From Eunapius fragilis (Eukaryota; Porifera; Demospongiae; Spongillida; Spongillidae), in NCBI GenBank assembly GCA_963681505.1, contig OY811981.1, forward strand, positions 5,425,727-5,489,726: a stretch of DNA of 64,000 bases. The letters run 5' to 3'. Below the pieces are notes generated by a model. The model did not search any database. It was not told where the DNA came from and saw only the letters and a program-made list of their open reading frames with translations. Positions within the stretch are counted from its first letter, which is position 1. Every line of letters starts with the position of its first letter. This document shows, piece by piece, positions 1-10,940 of this stretch. The translations under genes were made by a program, and so were the position numbers.

Positions 1-296
1 TAAAAATATGATTTTTACTTGTGCCCTCGGAGCGTGAGTTATACGTATCAAAAGTACCAAAACCGAGCATAAGCCCATATATTTCCATAGTAAACCGAGC
101 ACCAATATGGCGGACAATAAAGCAATTAACGCAATTAAAGCCCACGCGTCATGTGACCCTGAAAGAGCTCTATTATAGGAACTACTAACGTAGTTCCTGA
201 TACCTAGGGACCTTCGGTGTTTGCAATTGGCCGCCAGCACATCACTACAAACCGAAAGTTCGACATTAAAATTTACCTACGGCAGTCCCTAATCCT
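1..296. other. No supported gene
   Basis: I see no credible coding region here. The only structure is a short palindrome near 176-199 (AGGAACTACT, then ACG, then AGTTCCT). A very similar palindrome recurs near 1700-1735, which may mark remnants of one small repeat family. Confidence 0.5.
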
Positions 297-562
297 ACAA
301 GTAAAGAAAAACATTCTCTGACGAGAAAGTTGGTGGGATATAGGAATTGGAGGGGAACAAGGTTTTGAGTAAAGGGTAATGAGACAAAAATCCTATATTT
401 AGCACATGTAAATGTAACAGAACCAAAAGAAGTGCTAAATATAGGATTTTTGTCTCATTACCCTTTACTCAAAACCTTGTTCCCCTCCTTTTTACACCAC
501 CTTTGCCTCCAATTCCTATATCCCACCAACTTTCTCGTCAGAGAATGTTTTTCTTTACTTGT
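297..562. repeat. Foldback (hairpin) element, copy 1
   Basis: Two inverted arms start with ACAAGTAAAGAAAAACATTC and meet near 412-435 at CCTATATTTAGCAC. The arms are almost identical, but the left arm lacks about 21 bp that the right arm keeps (the part containing TTTTTACACCACC). It looks like a non-autonomous foldback transposon. Diverged half-copies of the same family lie at 60327-60446 and, inverted, at 61187-61272. No clear target duplication is visible. Confidence 0.8.
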
Positions 563-624
563 TTTCTCCATTTTTTAATTATCATTTTTCATTTTATTGT
601 CGATTATTAATACTGGCAAGTGCC

Positions 625-625
<1 letters not shown>

Positions 626-663
<38 letters not shown>
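626..663. repeat. 38-base poly(C) tract
   Basis: An uninterrupted run of C. Other long C or G runs in the window are at 2082-2097, 2339-2358, 10171-10194, 10984-10999, 12539-12566, 25869-25893 and 49368-49386. Several sit inside or at the edge of transposon-like repeats. Exact lengths may be unreliable because such tracts are hard to assemble. Confidence 0.95.
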
Positions 664-667
<4 letters not shown>

Positions 668-1980
668 CTTCAATTACCGTCACGAGGCGGAACGCGAGAG
701 AATTCTAACTCCTCGTCTCGACTTTGAAGGTATTCCGCTCGTTGTTTAGCTCTCCTCTTTTGATGACGCAAAGGCATTTTGAAGAAAACAACTTCGCTAG
801 CCAAAACTGGTGAACAAAACTGCTCACCAAAACTGTTTATAACGCTGCTAAATACACGTGAATATGTCGCCATGGGAGCGGTTAAATATAGCACTCCATA
901 TTACGTAATGATTACGTATATCAGTTTTATGCTTTATTCATATATCTGATACCTGATGATGTCCTTCCAGGAGATTCTAAAGCGATTGGTATAACTTGCG
1001 CTCTTTAAAACCATTCCTATACCGAGTTGTACTCGGGCGAGAAGAATTAGACGACTACGACGACGACGACGGAGAAGAATTGGTCTGGGGACGAGTACAA
1101 ACACGAGCTTTTTTTGTTCTCTTAAAGCAAACAATTTGAAGACTGGAACAAAACATTAAAATGACGATCTTTGCCTTCTGGATCGATAGGAACAAAGAGC
1201 TACACTATCCGTTTCTTGTTACGTGAGTTATACGCGGGTAGCGTTTTTTAATGATTTCACGACCCGGGTCAATTCCCTCGAAACTCTTAAATAGAATAAA
1301 AAATAGAATTTAAAAAAAAACTTTAACATAGAATATCGTGAAAACCGCGTTTCTTTGAGACGTCCAGTGCACAGATATTGTATACAGCATCACACAGATT
1401 CACACTACAAATAGAATCCCAAACACAAATGTTAAGAGCGAAATTAAAGCTGCAGCGGAACAAAGGCAGTGCGATTACGGGGATACATAGATGGTAAAAA
1501 TTTGTTGCTTTTATCCTATGCAATAGAATAAAATAGAGGTGGACGCTAGTATAATTTATGCTTTTAAAGTGTAAGTGGCTTAACTGAAATGAGATTATAG
1601 AAATAGCTGTTCAGCATTGGGTAATAATCACACAGTATGTAGAATAACACGCTCAGCTATTATCCCTAGAAACCTGCAAATAGAAAATAGAATGGGCTAG
1701 GGATATAGGAACTACTACTACTACCGTAGTTCCTGATTTCACGTCATTTGACTGTCACGCGATTGCTTCGTTAACAACGCAATTTGTCTCCAGAATACAT
1801 CGGTACTCAATCGTATGTTCTTCCATTCGCAGCTTTTTTCATTTCTGCAGATATTTTCTCCATTTTCCTCTTTCCGCCATCACTCGTTTGAATTCAATAA
1901 TTATTATTATGTTTGCAATTAAAGATCTCATTGTACATGCAGGGTACTAAATTAAAAAGAAAAAAGTTAGAAATTAAGTC
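664..1980. other. No supported gene
   Basis: Short open frames occur on the minus strand (670-894, and an Arg-rich one at 934-1134), but none has a recognisable domain, a splice context or a consistent codon pattern. I leave them unannotated. Confidence 0.45.
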
Positions 1981-2075
1981 ACGAAAGCGGATAGGTTAAA
2001 TTATAGTGGGGGCAGATTGGAGGGACACAGAGCCAGAGCGTCAATTATTAGCTCACGTATTAATGCGCCCTCATT

Positions 2076-2364
2076 GGCTAACCCCCCCCCCCCCCCCTCC
2101 CCCCTTTTTCTTGACCCGCAGAGTGGGCCTTACCTACCTAGTACCTGCCTTCCCACCACCACAACTGCAGAGCTCGCGGGTTTGCCGTCGTGCATATACA
2201 ATAGTCAGAAGCAATGCATGTGATGTACACCGCTTGAGTTGGTGGGTTGGCCTGCCAAATTATGCGCGCAGTCCATTCTTATGCCACGTCTTCTCCTTTA
2301 AACACATGCAATCGCACTACCGCGGTCGATGCATTGAAGGGGGGGGGGGGGGGGGGGGCTAACC
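2076..2364. repeat. Short segment bounded by inverted C-run and G-run
   Basis: The left border reads GGCTAA followed by 16 C at 2082-2097. The right border is 20 G at 2339-2358 followed by CTAACC, so the two ends are an inverted repeat. The Pro/Gly-rich open frame between them results from the homopolymers and is not a gene. It may be a small non-autonomous element, but no target duplication was identified. Confidence 0.5.
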
Positions 2365-2496
2365 GCCGACAATTTCCATAATTGTATTTCAGTCCCTCCT
2401 ACCGGGGTCTCACATCATAATGAGGCTGGAGTTGTGGTGAGGAGGTACAAAAGAAATGACCGTCGCTTTATAAGACCTGTCTAACGCACGCTGTTA

Positions 2497-2652
2497 CACA
2501 GCAAAAAAAAAGACGCAAATCATATTTTGATTCCACAAGTGATTTGTTTTTTCATATCTGTATCAAAACTGTTATCATTTTGGTACAGGTATGAAAAAAC
2601 AAATCACTTGTGAAATCAAAATATGATTTGAGCCTTTTTTTTGCTGTGTTAG
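2497..2652. repeat. Foldback MITE with ~70-bp arms
   Basis: ACACAGCAAAAAAA at the left is mirrored by TTTTTTTGCTGTGT at the right. The arms pair through the ATCATATTTTGATT and AAGTGATTTGTTTTTTCATA segments and leave a loop of about 15 bases near 2565-2582. No coding content. Confidence 0.8.
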
Positions 2653-2689
2653 AAAGAACATGACCGTATGTAACACTCCGGAGTAAACA

Positions 2690-2910
2690 GCTAACAGCTG
2701 CTGCGCTCTAAATTTTCCCTCCTCTCCGCTCCCGCGTGCTTTCTTTTCTCTTCTCCCTTCATTCACACTTCTCCCTACGCCGCCATAAAAACCATATTCC
2801 GTACCCACTCACCCGTACACCTTCAGAGTTACCCATACAGCAAGCATACATACCTTGCTGGTCCATCGTATTACGTGCAGCTGACGAACGGTAACAATTT
2901 CACTCTTCGC
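2690..2910. repeat. Dispersed repeat, copy 1 (partner at 22660-22912)
   Basis: Both copies share, in the same order, CGCGTGCTTTCT, TTCTCCCT, GCCATA-AAAA and ACCTTGCTNGTCCATCGTA. The shared block contains a TATA-like string (CCATATAAAAAG in copy 2), so it may come from an LTR or promoter-bearing element. The class is unknown to me. Confidence 0.55.
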
Positions 2911-4334
2911 GTCAATGACGTCGTGTGAGACCTACATTCCCTATATAATGACGTTACTTATAGTGATATCATATTTTTCTAAAGCGCGTGCATGTATAAT
3001 TAATTGCATGCTATGCCATAAAGACAAGACTGATGCACTGGACCTGCATGATACAGCATTAGCTAATGATTTCAAAGAAGCCAATGAATAGGGTTAGACG
3101 GTTTTGAACTTTGCGGCGGATATGCTGTCCTGTTTAGCTCCATTTTATTCCCAATCAATTCTAATTTGTTGATCATAGAACCATGCAGGGAAAAACATCC
3201 TCCACCCATCCCATCTTACGGACCTTCTCATCCGCCACTGTTGTTCGAGGGGTCAAAAAGGGTATAATTAGATCAAGGTTCCTGCGAACCGGAATATGGC
3301 TCATTAACTACGAACTCTGAAACTATTTTTTGTTAAACTGCGATCTAAAGCAGTTGTACAATGAGACCAGCCGCACACTCCTCCTGTACAGATTTCTACC
3401 AAATATAGATAATGTTAGTGTTGTTTTCAGTGCTAAAATATATTAATAACATAGGCATGTGCAATCGATGCGGGAATACCCCCGCGTTGTTTGAATTCAC
3501 TGCAAGTGTCGGGAAGTTTTCCAAGAACATACTAAACAGCATAACATTCTGGTGTCATTGTACCATACATCAAGGTTGGTTTCTGAGTGGCTCTGTTATT
3601 ATTTACGTAGTTTGTTAAACCCAAAAAGTGTGTTTCGCCGCTGATGGAGTTCCACCAGACGTATATGAAAAAACACTGCCGAGTATGCGCCTCCCCCGGC
3701 CCGTTTTCACATGCGATGACAAAAGGAAGTTCCTTGCGTTCCACTGACCTGAATTCATGTTTTGGACTTGACGTAACAAGGGACGAAGTGCAAACCCACC
3801 CAAAGTCATTCTGCAAGCATTGTTAGTGATGCAATGCAACGCAAATTAAGTGCTATAACTCCGCAGCTTCGTCCCTTCGAGAGCAAAATTATTCCATTTG
3901 AACGGGAACCCCCATGTGATCAATGCGAGGTAGGAATTTATAGTTCTAGTCAAATTTTAATTGGGCTAAAACATGCAATGCAGGTGGGTGATCATTTTAG
4001 TATACATTCGTGGCGGAAGACTCGGAAAGGTTATCAAACAGTTTGGTTGACCACTTTGTGCTATATATGTACTCCAATCAAAATGCTCATAGAGCATATA
4101 CAATGTCTTGCACCATACACTGACAGCACACGAATTGATACACAGATTGCAACTGGTCAATCACAATCCAGAAATGGCCCATACATAGGCGGTCATTTTG
4201 CTTTTTAAATTCAATTTGAATTTTAACCCACTTTATAATGTACTATAAGCAGATCTGATTATGATGTATGTACTTCAAAAAATTATTCCATTAACCATTC
4301 TTTAACTAAAATCAAGACGAAACCATATCCGTTA
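2911..4334. other. No supported gene
   Basis: Overlapping open frames occur on both strands at 3530-3840 and one of 124 codons on the plus strand at 3834-4208. I recognise no domain in any of them. The 124-codon frame contains CDQC but nothing else diagnostic, so it remains unassigned. Confidence 0.4.
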
Positions 4335-4608
4335 TAATTAATTCGCGGTTTAATATTTTCCCATAGACATGTATGGGGTACTTCAATACCAACACGCCAG
4401 ATTTTCCTCAGCATTTGCCATGAGGGATTGTTAGTACACTACATTTGCCATGATTTTTAGTCCATATATTTCCTATTTAAGGTGGCGCTTCCCTAGGAGT
4501 GTCTTATCAATGTCCTCGACCTGGCGTGCTTGGTATTGAAGTACCCCATGCATGTCTATGGGAAGATATACGGGAATATTCGTTGATTCGCAAACTGCGA
4601 ATTAATTA
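4335..4608. mobile_element. Foldback MITE
   Basis: Inverted ends AATTAATTCGCGGTTT at the left and AAACTGCGAATTAATT at the right. The strongest pairing lies between 4362-4402 and 4521-4562, around CCATAGACATG and GGGGTACTTCAATACCAA. The centre near 4410-4520 is unpaired. No coding capacity. Confidence 0.75.
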
Positions 4609-4657
4609 CTTCTGACTTTTGACCGCTCATTTCCGGATATGATCAGCACTGGACAAG

Positions 4658-7310
4658 TTGAAATGCTCTATCTGTGTGTGGCATCTTGAACAGGTTAATT
4701 CATTACCTTGTGAGGCCATTACATGCACAGACTGTCTTGCATGGCACTTGGTACAAAATGAAGGTCTTAAATGTCCGTGTATGTATTGCAAAACCTCATT
4801 GACTGTCACTTCAGTGAAGCAAGCTCCTGGAATATATTTTAGTATGCTTGATGACATACTTTTGCACTGTAGCTCTTGCAATTGAGACATAAGGGCTGTG
4901 TCTTACCGGAGTCATAATTGCAGTACAACTACTGATGGTAACCAGACATTGCAGATTCCACAGTCAGCACTGTCTTTACCACTGTCTACACAATCAACAG
5001 TGTCTCCACATTCAGCAGTGTCTCCACATTCAGCAGTGTCTCCACATTCAGCAGTGTCTCCACATTCAGCATTGTCTCCACATTCAGCAGTGTCTCCACA
5101 TTCAGCAGTGTCTCCACATTCAGCAGTGTCTCCACATTCAGCAGTGTCTCCACATTCAGCAGTGTCTCCACATTCAGCAGTGTCTCCACATTCAACAGTG
5201 TCTCCACATTCAGCAGTGTCTCCACATTCAGCAGTGTCTCCTCAATCAACAGTGTCTCCACATTCAGCAGTGTCTCCACATTCGGCTGCAGTGCTTCAAC
5301 AATCAGCAGTGTATCTACAGCCAACAATGTCTCCACAATCAGCTGTGTCTTCACAATCAGCAGTGTCTCCACATTCAACAATGTCTCCACATTCAACAGT
5401 GTCTCCACAACCAACAGTATCTCCACAATCAACAGTGCCTCCACAATCAGCAATGGCTCCACCATGCACAAAGGCTCAGTCAGTACCATTAAGCCAGAAT
5501 TCACCTGAGAACTACACCAGATGCAGTTATCCGAAGAATGCTGTCCTCAGAGCCCAGTATCATCAAAATTCCTACAGGTGGATGAGTAAGTTACATTTTC
5601 TATTGTTCAGTGTAGTGATAATGCCATTTAACATGAATTTTTAGCCCTTGACACTTGCATGCATCACAAGATCTAAGTATCCTGTAAGCAAAACTAGCAG
5701 GAAAACACGTTATCATTCCAAAAAACCGTCTAAACGATTACATCAAGTACTCACATGCAATGATATATCATCCACACTTCTTCATGAGGAAAACAGGAGC
5801 CTTAGTAAGAATGAAAGAAGTAAGCTTCTAAAGGTAGCAGAAGCAGTGATAACATTTGAAATTATACCTTAGCTATAAAGGCTGATTTTGTATTGCCATG
5901 AAATAATTTAAGGATCATAAGAAGGTTGGTTTTGCCATAATTTACTCACAACATACATAACGAATGTACAGATGCTGAAGGGATCTGGCATTTCACTCTT
6001 GATCCAGTGAGAGAAATCAGCATCAGCTTGCTAGCACTCTGGTTGGTGATAACATGGATTCTGAGGTTGCCCCCTTTTCTTTTGTAACTGCTAATAAATG
6101 TGAAGAGATCAGAGGAGCCCCACATGTGTTTATCCCTAATCTTCAATAGATGTGGTAGACTTACATGGCACAACGGAAAAATTCACAAACAGAGATTTGG
6201 GTTAAAGTGGGTGGAGGCAAAGTTAGAAATTCATTTAAAATGAATTTTCAAATTGTCATCACACCCACCCAACTCTGTTCAAAACACATGTGTGTTTTCC
6301 TTTTTTGAGGCAAGTGACACTGCTACTGATCTGCATGTGGCACTCGACCGCTACAAGGCTTAAATTGAAGCTCTTGAAGGCTTAAAGTGGAATCTAGTGG
6401 AGATGCTAAACTGGTTAAAGAATTCATCTCCATATCTTTTTTGATCACCCTCCATCACAGGTATGCATATGAATCACATGCTTATTGTAGTGTATAGAAC
6501 ATCATTTTACATAGGTCTGATCTGCTTGCCTGGTCTTCACATTAGCCAGGGTATATTCTAAAGCTATTTGAGCTTCTAGAAGATGCTTGCCATGAGTTAG
6601 ACCTATGCACCATGTCACAACAGGAAAAGAAGATACAAAGCTATAAGAGGAAGATGTCAAAATAGGCTTTGCATCAAAAGAAGGGCTTTTTGTCAAAACA
6701 ATTGACTTAGCCCTTCAATCATTTGGAGAACGCCATCAGAACTATCACGGTGGTGCATTTGTGGTAAATCATGTGCACAAGACACTTGAGGTGTGTATAC
6801 ATAACAGTACATCCTTTGCTACCAGTTTAAAACAATGATAAACTTGTATGTTCCAGCACAGCCCACAACATGGAAACCCTGTTCTCATGCATCATTGCAG
6901 TAGCCCAAAGTGATCGAGGCACCCATGCACCCTTTGGTTGGTAGCTGAAAATCTTATCAAAACATTCAAGGAAACTTTTTCACTGTTTGGCAAGTGCTAT
7001 TTCCTTTACAACCGAAGCTATTTATCTGAAGCAGGATGCAATGATTTAGGTATGAGACAAGCACAATCACATGCATCCTATAGTATTATTATATGTCCTT
7101 AGAACTTGCCATTTCAGCTTTCATGGCAAACCTTCCGGGATAAGAGTATTCTAATTAAAATGCACATGCTTGAGGATCATGCAACAGATTATGAACCAAA
7201 TGATGGGATTTGGGTTGATGGGTGAACAAAGTGCAGAGTCCATCCATGTCAGATTCAGCAGGCTATACTCAACATACTGCACAGTTTCATCTACTATCTA
7301 AATTGAAGTA
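4658..7310 (+). pseudogene. Decayed transposase-like gene with RING-like N-terminus
   Basis: The first part (4658-4885) encodes a Cys-rich RING-like fold: CSIC, then C-x4-CTDC, WHL, then KCPCMYC, ending in HCSSC before a stop. A hexapeptide tandem repeat follows. Further on, the plus strand can be read in short frames broken by stops, shifts or unannotated introns. The pieces are KWVGGGKVRNSF (6210-6260), FEASDTATDLHVALDRYKA (6306-6362), LKLFELLEDACHELDL (6560-6607), LALQSFG and YHGGAFVVNHVHKTLE (6700-6790), LFGKCYFLYNRSYLSEA (6970-7035), HMLEDHATDYE (7166-7200) and GEQSAESIH (7222-7250). I associate this ordered series (a GGDKGG-like block, a YHGG..NHVH block, a GEQ..ESIH block) with an abundant DDE-transposase-like family in sponges and cnidarians, but I cannot name its superfamily. 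Multiple stops make it non-functional as read. Confidence 0.6.
4992..5460 (+). repeat. 18-bp coding minisatellite (VSPHSA hexapeptide)
   Basis: About 26 tandem units of GTGTCTCCACATTCAGCA. Because the period is 18 bp, all frames stay open on both strands. The plus frame that follows the RING-like segment reads Val-Ser-Pro-His-Ser-Ala. Later units vary (CCTCAATCAACA, CCACAACCAACA), giving VSPQS(T/A) forms. The array lies inside the decayed transposase-like gene and may have been its low-complexity linker. Confidence 0.9.
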
Positions 7311-8190
7311 CATCATGAAAGTGCACTTAATTACTTAGTATATCCCCCACCCTCATTTCAGCCAGACCACCTCCTTGCAAGAAGGCCAAATCACAGCAAC
7401 CAGTATACTATAACCTTCCATGCACATGCTGATTATTTACATATGATCAGCTATTGTGTGCATTAGAGGCTTGAGGTCTTCTATGCTTCATAATCAACCT
7501 GTTCGCCATTCAGTTGGGTTAGTCATTGTGCTGGCCTCTGCAGTGGGTAAAATTTGCCTTAATTTATTTATTTTATATACATCTATAGCACTAGCTAGGT
7601 TTAACTATTATCACAATATGCATACTTTTATTTCCATTATTAATAAAGGAATGCATCCCTCAGTCACATGTTATTGATAAAACAGGACTGCATGTAGTGA
7701 CATGCATTACATTTGATCTCACCTACAAAAGTACACAGTGTTTCTTACTAAAGTGCACATGTAGGATGTTGAAGTTCCAATGACCTGGCTTGATGAGCAT
7801 ATGCATGATTTCCATATCTCTTCCATCAGCAGGTATCCAAAAGAAATCTATCATCACATATCATGTGGTGGTGATGAAGTGGCTACTGCAGCTCCATGTA
7901 GACCTCATAAATTCTAAGGCACCTCAACCAGGCCTTCTCTCCTTTGAGGATATGTGCCTCATCAACTTCATTCCAACAAATTCCAGGCCTGCCTCCCTTG
8001 ATCCAAACCCCCTATTTGTCATCTGTCTTGACATTCCCTAGAGAACACACAGAGAAGGTGTGGACCCACAGTGAGTTCTTATGTACAGGACACCACGATA
8101 AGCTCCTAACATTGGACATCCTGTGCAGCGTGTGGGGGACTGGTAATAAGTTAGGATCTCATTGGAACTTCACCAGAAACATAGCCAATA
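7311..8190. other. No supported gene; probable tail of decayed element
   Basis: Short plus-strand frames (7456-7677, 7790-8041, 7944-8201) have no recognisable domain. Their position suggests further decayed sequence from the upstream transposase-like gene, but nothing proves it. Confidence 0.35.
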
Positions 8191-8191
8191 T

Positions 8192-8812
8192 GATCCCTTG
8201 ACATGGGACAGGGTACGCCCACATGATCCCTTGACATGGGGCATGGTAAGCCTGCATGATCCCTTGACATGGGGCATGGTAAGCCTGCATGATCCCTTGA
8301 CATGGGGCATGGTAAGCCTGCATGATCCCTTGACATGGGGCATGGTAAGCCCACATGATCCCTTGACATGGGGCATGGTAAGCCTGCATGATCCCTTGAC
8401 ATGGCGCATGGTAAGCCCACATGATCCCTTGATATGGGGCATGGTAAGCCCACATGATCCCTTGATATGGGGCATGGTAAGCCTGCATGATCCCTTGACA
8501 TGGCGCATGGTAAGCCCACATGATCCCTTGACATGGGGCATGGTAAGCCGACATGATCCCTTGACATGGGGCATGGTAAGCCCACATGATCCCTTGACAT
8601 GGGGCATGGTAAGCCTGCATGATCCCTTGACAAGGCGCATGGTAAGCCCACATGATCCCTTGACATGGGGCATGGTAAGCCTGCATGATCCCTTGACATG
8701 GGGGCATGGTAAGCCCACATGATCCCTTGATATGGGGCATGGTAAGCCCACATGATCCCTTGACATGGCGCATGGTAAGCCCACATGATCCCTTGACATG
8801 GGGCATGGTAAG
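8192..8812. repeat. 33-bp minisatellite
   Basis: About 19 units with core CATGATCCCTTGACATGG and GGCATGGTAAGCC. The most common variable positions are CCCACA versus CCTGCA and GGGGC versus GGCGC. The period is divisible by three, so several long open frames appear on both strands; these are artefacts. The LTR retrotransposon at 8813 inserted inside this array, since one further unit survives on its far side at 19766-19797. Confidence 0.95.
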
Positions 8813-8922
8813 TGTAACAGTGTACTGATATTGCGCAGGCGTATGTATGCATGATTTAATGAATTTTCCGTGGTGTGCGGTAGCGTAAGATCTGCCCTGC
8901 TCGTGAATCGGCCTACTTTACA
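8813..8922 (+). repeat. 5' LTR (110 bp)
   Basis: Begins TGTAACAGTGTACTG and ends CTACTTTACA, the usual TG...CA ends. It matches the 3' LTR (19658-19765) except for a few substitutions and small indels, for example GTATGTATGC versus GCATGC. The short length is unusual for an LTR. Confidence 0.9.
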
Positions 8923-8924
8923 TT

Positions 8925-8942
8925 TGGCGTAGTCGGCAGGAT
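8925..8942 (+). promoter_or_regulatory. Primer binding site, tRNA-Ser type
   Basis: Two bases after the LTR comes TGGCGTAGTCGGCAGGAT. Its complement is the 3' end of animal serine tRNAs: CCA, a discriminator G, then the acceptor strand pairing with GTAGTCG, the 5' start of vertebrate tRNA-Ser. All 18 positions fit my memory of that tRNA. This marks where minus-strand DNA synthesis was primed. Confidence 0.8.
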
Positions 8943-8950
8943 TTAAGACG

Positions 8951-9486
8951 ATGGCGAAAGAAGAACTGGCTCCAGTGCCGTCTGAATTATGCAAGAAGCG
9001 TGGTCCTGTCGCACAGCCGTGCGAGTTTTCTGGTACGGGAGATTCTGGCTCGGTTCGATCAGGAAATTCAGGGGACTTGCAAAACTGTATGAATGGGATG
9101 AGGAGGAAAAAATCATCTGGCTGGATTGCAAGTTAACAGGGCAAGCAGCTTTTGCGCTCGAAACACTGGCGGAGGATACGCGTCAGGCGAGGGTGACCGC
9201 ACTGACGGAAAGGTTCGAACCGGAAGCGAAGCGACTCCTGTATCAAGAGAAACTTTTCCCGTATCAAAAGAAGAAAGGGGAGGACTGGGCTACCGTAGCC
9301 GAAAATGTGAAAGAACTGGCGACCCGTGCTCACCCGCATTCCAGTGACCTGGCCAGTGGGTTTGCAATGTCGCGCTTCCTCACATTGTTAGAGAAAAACA
9401 GCTCGCTCGCGATTGGGGTCCGCAAACGCAGCCCGAAACACTTCAAGAAGCTGTGCAGGAAGCGATCCGCCTTGATTGATCAATGA
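8951..9486 (+). pseudogene. gag (capsid-like) of the gypsy element
   Basis: An ATG at 8951 opens a frame that must shift into the frame of 8989-9486. The latter contains YEWDEEEKIIWLDCKLTG, RFEPEAKRLLY and GEDWATVAENVKELA, which are characteristic of the capsid-like domain of animal gypsy Gag proteins. The frameshift between the two frames and the early stop at 9484 show it is broken. Confidence 0.75.
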
Positions 9487-9679
9487 AGCCGTCCGTAGGG
9501 CAAGGAAGGTGCACGTTAGTGCCCCAGTAAACGTAGACAAAGATATATCACCCCACACAGAAAATAATGGAAGGTATAAGGGCGTTGAAAGATTCCCAGG
9601 AATCGAACGTTACTTCTGTTAAGGACGCGCTCTCTGACCATGATAGACGCGGTTTGTGTAGCAGCCCGTCAGTACCAGA

Positions 9680-9951
9680 AAACCAGCGGACGAACCTGTT
9701 TTGCGTGTGGACAAGCGGGTCATTTAGCAGCGTAGGGTGCATTATTTATCGCCTAAGGGTGGCGGTGAGCATGGTTCAAACTATACCAGTCAACAGAGTG
9801 CGAGAGACTCACCGCCCCCAGTAGTAGTTAGGAAAGAACGACACTGTCGTCCTTACAATTCCCAGTAGAGGACTTGGAAATTGAGGGATTTCTTGTGGAT
9901 ACACTAGTTTGCTTCTTGTTAGACACTGGGGCTGATGTATCGACGACATCT
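9680..9951 (+). pseudogene. gag zinc knuckle and start of retropepsin
   Basis: CFACGQAGHLAA near 9699-9734 is a CCHC zinc knuckle that has lost its last Cys. The active-site motif LDTGADVS follows near 9920-9943. The reading frame is interrupted between them and then cut by the hAT-like insertion at 9952. The rest of the protease resumes after 12604. Confidence 0.75.
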
Positions 9952-10428
9952 CAGTGCCGAATTGTTAGCAAAGGGGAGGGGGGGAGGGGAGGGGGAGGGG
10001 GCGGGGCGGCACAGGTGAGGGTGTAGCAGGGGGTGGGGCGAAGCAGAGGCGGAGCCGACCCGGGGAGGTTGCAGGAGGGGGGCACCCCTCCCGCCCAGCT
10101 AGGGGGTCTGGGGGAGCGCTGTAAGCTCCCCCCAGCGTGGTCTGGGGCCGCAACGCTTTTTGCGCTGAAACCCCCCCCCCCCCCCCCCCCCCCCTCCCAA
10201 AAGTACATAAAAACTGCACCAAAAACGCAATATTCTAACTAAATGTAGTGGCCTACTTGCATGTATACTTGTCAACCGGCCAGGCCAAGTATGACTATGA
10301 CTGCATCTACTGTGGTAGCTACCGATATCTAAACTCTATTATCTCTGCATTTGCATATATACACGTGTACACTTTATATATGGGTACATATTATACTTAG
10401 AGCTAGCTATAAATATTGTGTCAGTTAT

Positions 10429-10847
10429 TCAATGTACAATGACCGAAATAAACGGCGGGGATTCTTCCTGACAAAACGTTCCTCTATTCAGTTCATCTCG
10501 TCGATTGGAATATCGTAATTCATGTATGTGCATCAGACTGAGTGAAGCGAGGCGATCTTCTTTCATGCTGTTTCGAGTGCACGTTTTTAGCCATCGCAGC
10601 ACTGAAAATGAGCGTTCTGCCTCGGCACTGGTGACTGGAAGATGCATCCAATTTCAGTAAGTACCCTTATGATTGGAAATACATCTTCATCAGCATGTGG
10701 AAGGCAATGGATTAGCTTGTCAGGAAGAGTGACTTCTCCAGATGCAACCTTGTGCCACCAATAAAACGTCCATTGATGTATTTCAGAGGTTAAGGATGCA
10801 AAGGAGGGAACTAAATTGAAAGTTAGCTGTTTTAGGCTCCCTGTCAT
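10429..10847 (-). pseudogene. hAT transposase C-terminal fragment
   Basis: Two overlapping minus-strand frames together read CLPHADEDVFPIIRVLTEIG (10587-10847 frame), then PVTSAEAERSFSVL and MKEDRLASLSLMHIH (10429-10647 frame). This is the hAT dimerisation (hATC) signature, with S.AERSFS and RL..L....H. A shift between the frames, within about 60 bp, breaks it. It is most likely the remnant transposase of the surrounding hAT-like element A. Insertion of element B at 10941 separates it from any N-terminal part. Confidence 0.8.
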
Positions 10848-10940
10848 AGCCCTAACATAGGCCTACCTGCAGTGCTAATAAAAGCTGGCGATAGATTTGA
10901 CTTGAAATATTTGTACTCAGTCACTGAAAGACACGAAGAT

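Noticed and set aside
8151..8994. Long open frames on both strands reading an 11-residue repeat (HAGLPCPMSRD-like)
   Set aside because: They are translations of a 33-bp non-coding minisatellite whose period is a multiple of three; all frames are open and none has a start or splice context.
9951..10242. Pro/Gly-rich frames on both strands
   Set aside because: They come from the GC-rich left part and homopolymer C tract of hAT-like element A; composition explains them.
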